Shown here: positions 61,419-64,000 of the stretch, in pieces
Layout: every line of letters begins with the position of its first letter
Position numbering within the stretch: position 1 is the stretch's first letter
Assembly (NCBI GenBank): GCA_950295325.1
Contig: OX485803.1
Coordinates: 51,659,554-51,723,553 of the forward strand
DNA length: 64,000 nt
From: Polytrichum commune
Lineage: Eukaryota; Streptophyta; Polytrichopsida; Polytrichales; Polytrichaceae
Reading direction: 5' to 3'
Translations under genes and position numbers: made by a program
The notes under the pieces: generated by a model
The model's input: only the letters and a program-made list of their open reading frames with translations
What the model was told of the DNA's origin: nothing
Database searches by the model: none

Positions 61419-61776
61419 CGCCTCGGGCTAGATCACATCTTCATTCAGTTGGCCCCGCCCTTCCCACGCCTCCTACACTACCCAGTCTTCCTGCCCGCAC
61501 CTGCATGGGAACTCCTCCTCGCTGGGAACCAATGTGACAATACCCGGTCAAAATTACAAATTAATAAGTTGACATCACTTTCATTATTCCCAAGTTAATT
61601 GATGGAGTTCGTTCACATGTCAATGAAGCCTAATGGCTTAAGTGACCGGGTATCGTCACATTAGTTCCCAATGAGGAAGAGTTCCCACACAGGTGTGGGC
61701 AAAAAGACAAGGCAAGGAAGGAGGCGTGGGAAGGGCAGGGCCCAGCTGAATGAAGATGTAATCTAGCTTGGGGCAT
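61419..61776. repeat. Long GC-rich inverted repeat, two arms of about 130 bp
   Basis: Left arm 61419-61550 (GGGCTAGATCACATCTTCAT, CCGCCCTTCCCACGCCTCC, GGGAACCAATGTGAC, ACCCGGTCA) pairs with right arm 61643-61776 (TGACCGGGTATCGTCACATT, GGAGGCGTGGGAAGGGC, GATGTAATCTAGCTTGG). Arms are around 80% identical with small gaps, separated by about 90 AT-rich bases. A transcript would fold into a long hairpin. It sits directly beside a family C MITE. Confidence 0.75.
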
Positions 61777-64000
61777 CAATTCCATGAACATATTAGTTTT
61801 TTTTTTTTTAAAAGGAGAAATCGGAGGTGTATTGGTTGTATTAAACAATGCTTTTACGTTTTTCTGAAAGAGTGTAAGTTTGTTCCGAGTAAAGGCAATT
61901 GTGTTCCATAATGACCAAACAACCTATAACTGAAATTAAAATAGAAACACGTCATAGTATCGTGTATTCCCAAACAGCAAAGTGCCACTAACTACAATGA
62001 AGGGTATACTACGAATGAGTTCCGCTAGCCCTTTTTGTGGTGGCCATGCTAAAGATCACATTAATGTGTTAAAAGTGTTTGTGCAATTTTTACACATTGC
62101 CCATTGGTCACATGGGCATATGAGATTATACGCCAATATTGTATTGGATTGGGCTTGCCAACTCAAAATAAAACCACATGACTAATAACATTTGGATTGC
62201 ATCTCTAATGCTTATGAAAATTTCAAGATAGAATATTCCAAATCCTTTTGTGCTCATTTATGCCCTCCATATGTGTTACATATCTATAGTAGACATACTT
62301 TGATCTAACACTAGATAAACCTAGAACCACATAGCTTGATCATGCATTTGAAGCCCTATTTGAATGATTGTGGTACATATTATTGGGTTTTGATATACTT
62401 GATGTAAGCGATACGTGGCTTTTCACGTGGGGTAAGTTGTTTTTTCAATAGTGACCTATAATGTCTAAATCCCATGATTGTGAGTATGTGTAATCTGGAA
62501 TGATGTGTTGCTCGTGCTTAGAAATGTCCATTTATGTGGTTGATAAATCGTAAAATTGACAAGCCCATGGTCATACAAACTCACATCATAGTCTCCTCTC
62601 ACTTCTCTTGGACAAAATGTGCTACATGGTGGACGTTTTCACAATGGCAACATCATGTGTCCCGACTTTGCCACTAATAATCACACCTGGATTTTAATAA
62701 CCAAATAAATGAATGACGAGATCCAACAACTACTTACAAATGAGTGGGTTCCATTTTTCTAAATTTCCAAATTCTTGGCAACTCACCAAACCATATTTCC
62801 AAAATAAACCAAAAAAAAAACTCCATTTGAAGTAAATGTATAAGGAAATAATTGAAATCTACCAATGGATATACTTGACCGTAATGTCATGGAAAGTAGG
62901 GACTAAGTCAAGTTTGTTGAAAGAATCTTTCTTATTTGTCACTTCCAACACTTGTGTCAGTGACGCGGAAAATAAATAAATAAATAGAGAGGGAAGTCAT
63001 TTTGCTCTATTTTGGGCAGCAAAACTTTGAATAGACTTTTAGTTATTTTCTTGAGTTTCATTCTATTTAGGGAATACACGAGTGGTGAGAGGAGGAAAAG
63101 AAATGTGCATTTGCACATAGTTGGCAAAGAAGCTAAGAAGATTCTTGGTTATATGAAGATAACACATGGCGGTGCCTAAAACTCAAAGAAGCCCTCCAAG
63201 ACTTTCCGGTTGCACACAAACAAGGGGTCACTAGGGGAATTTGTCCATGATTCATCCCCATCATTGGTAAGCAACATTAAAGAGGCAACGATAGGGGTCA
63301 CAATGTAATAACTTTTATTTTAAACTAAAAATTGGGGCAATAGAAGAAAAAAAGAAAAAAAGAAACTATCGGTGGCCATTTAATTTAACCAATTGATTCA
63401 CCATACGGAGGAAGTGCCACTTGCAGTTGAACTTGAATAATGATTAGAGATCAGGAAAATATGACCCCCAAGTAGATTAGTCACCACAACACTTAGATTT
63501 TCAAGAGATACCTTCCTTCAAGGGGAGGTATCCTTTGCACAACTTTGCACTTAAGCCATGTAGTTGTGGAATTCACTTTTGTCATGATGTGGATCCCTTG
63601 GTTTTTTATGGTTTTGCTATATTCTTTTGGCGTGGGAGAGGTGAGGTAAGTTATGTGGCCCTATTGTGGGCACTTCCAAAGCTATAGATTATTTTGATCA
63701 TTGGATCAAATGAGGAATTATTTTCATCTAGTTAGTAAAAGCAAATCGTGTCGATTGTTTGAGTTCCAAAATGGAGTTGAGATTCATAAGTTATAAGGTG
63801 ATCAAGTGGAGATCCTCTTCAAGTGATCACATAGCACTCTCAATCATGTTAAACAATTGAACCTAGATTGGTAAAAAATACTTTGAGTGCATAGTCTAGG
63901 CTCATCACGACACAATTAGCAGAGCATGGGACTTTTCCATCGGAATCATTAACAAGATGAAAGCAAACCTAAGACAGAGAGGGCCTTGAATTGGTAACAT
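61777..64000. other. Intergenic; nothing recognised
   Basis: A frame at 61982-62185 (67 codons) is not recognised. No element termini identified up to the right edge. Confidence 0.45.

Overview
The window looks like nuclear DNA of a land plant or close streptophyte relative with a repeat-rich genome. It is AT-rich, its one clear gene is split by many short GT-AG introns, and the rest is full of decayed transposon genes and short inverted-repeat elements. The premature stops in two transposon remnants could all have arisen by C-to-T or G-to-A changes, as expected of cytosine-methylated DNA. I found no tRNA, rRNA, CRISPR array or bacterial-type operon. I cannot name the species.

The dominant feature is one plus-strand gene at about 12.2-29.3 kb. 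I reconstructed it by following splice sites and intron phase. Thirty exons join in a continuous frame of about 2,918 codons, apart from one weak acceptor near 26.42 kb. The protein is mostly low-complexity, Ser/Gln/Asn-rich sequence. It carries four IQ (calmodulin-binding) motifs at about residues 2100-2270, followed by a basic region and a compact C-terminus. I do not recognise the family. Its GC-rich 5' end also holds a short flavin-monooxygenase-like fragment and a (GGGA)n tract that could form a quadruplex.

Left flank (1-12 kb): an apparent first coding exon of a second gene on the minus strand that runs off the left edge, then a frameshifted retrotransposon gag remnant, a Harbinger-like MITE with TAA target duplications, an ACTACACTAAAT-ended MITE, and a hAT-like element that keeps the C-terminus of its transposase.

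Right flank (29.3-64 kb): no confident intact gene. It contains a decayed transposon-like block with about eight imperfect palindromes near CATCGGGAG-CTCCCGATG (31.7-35.1 kb), further decayed coding blocks (35.2-36.1, 38.4-39.2 and 45.9-47.2 kb), and many inverted-repeat elements: CACTA-like, TA-flanked mariner-like, nested long-TIR and foldback. It also holds an unusual cluster of long G or C homopolymers (42-56 kb) and a GC-rich inverted repeat with 130-bp arms at 61.4-61.8 kb.
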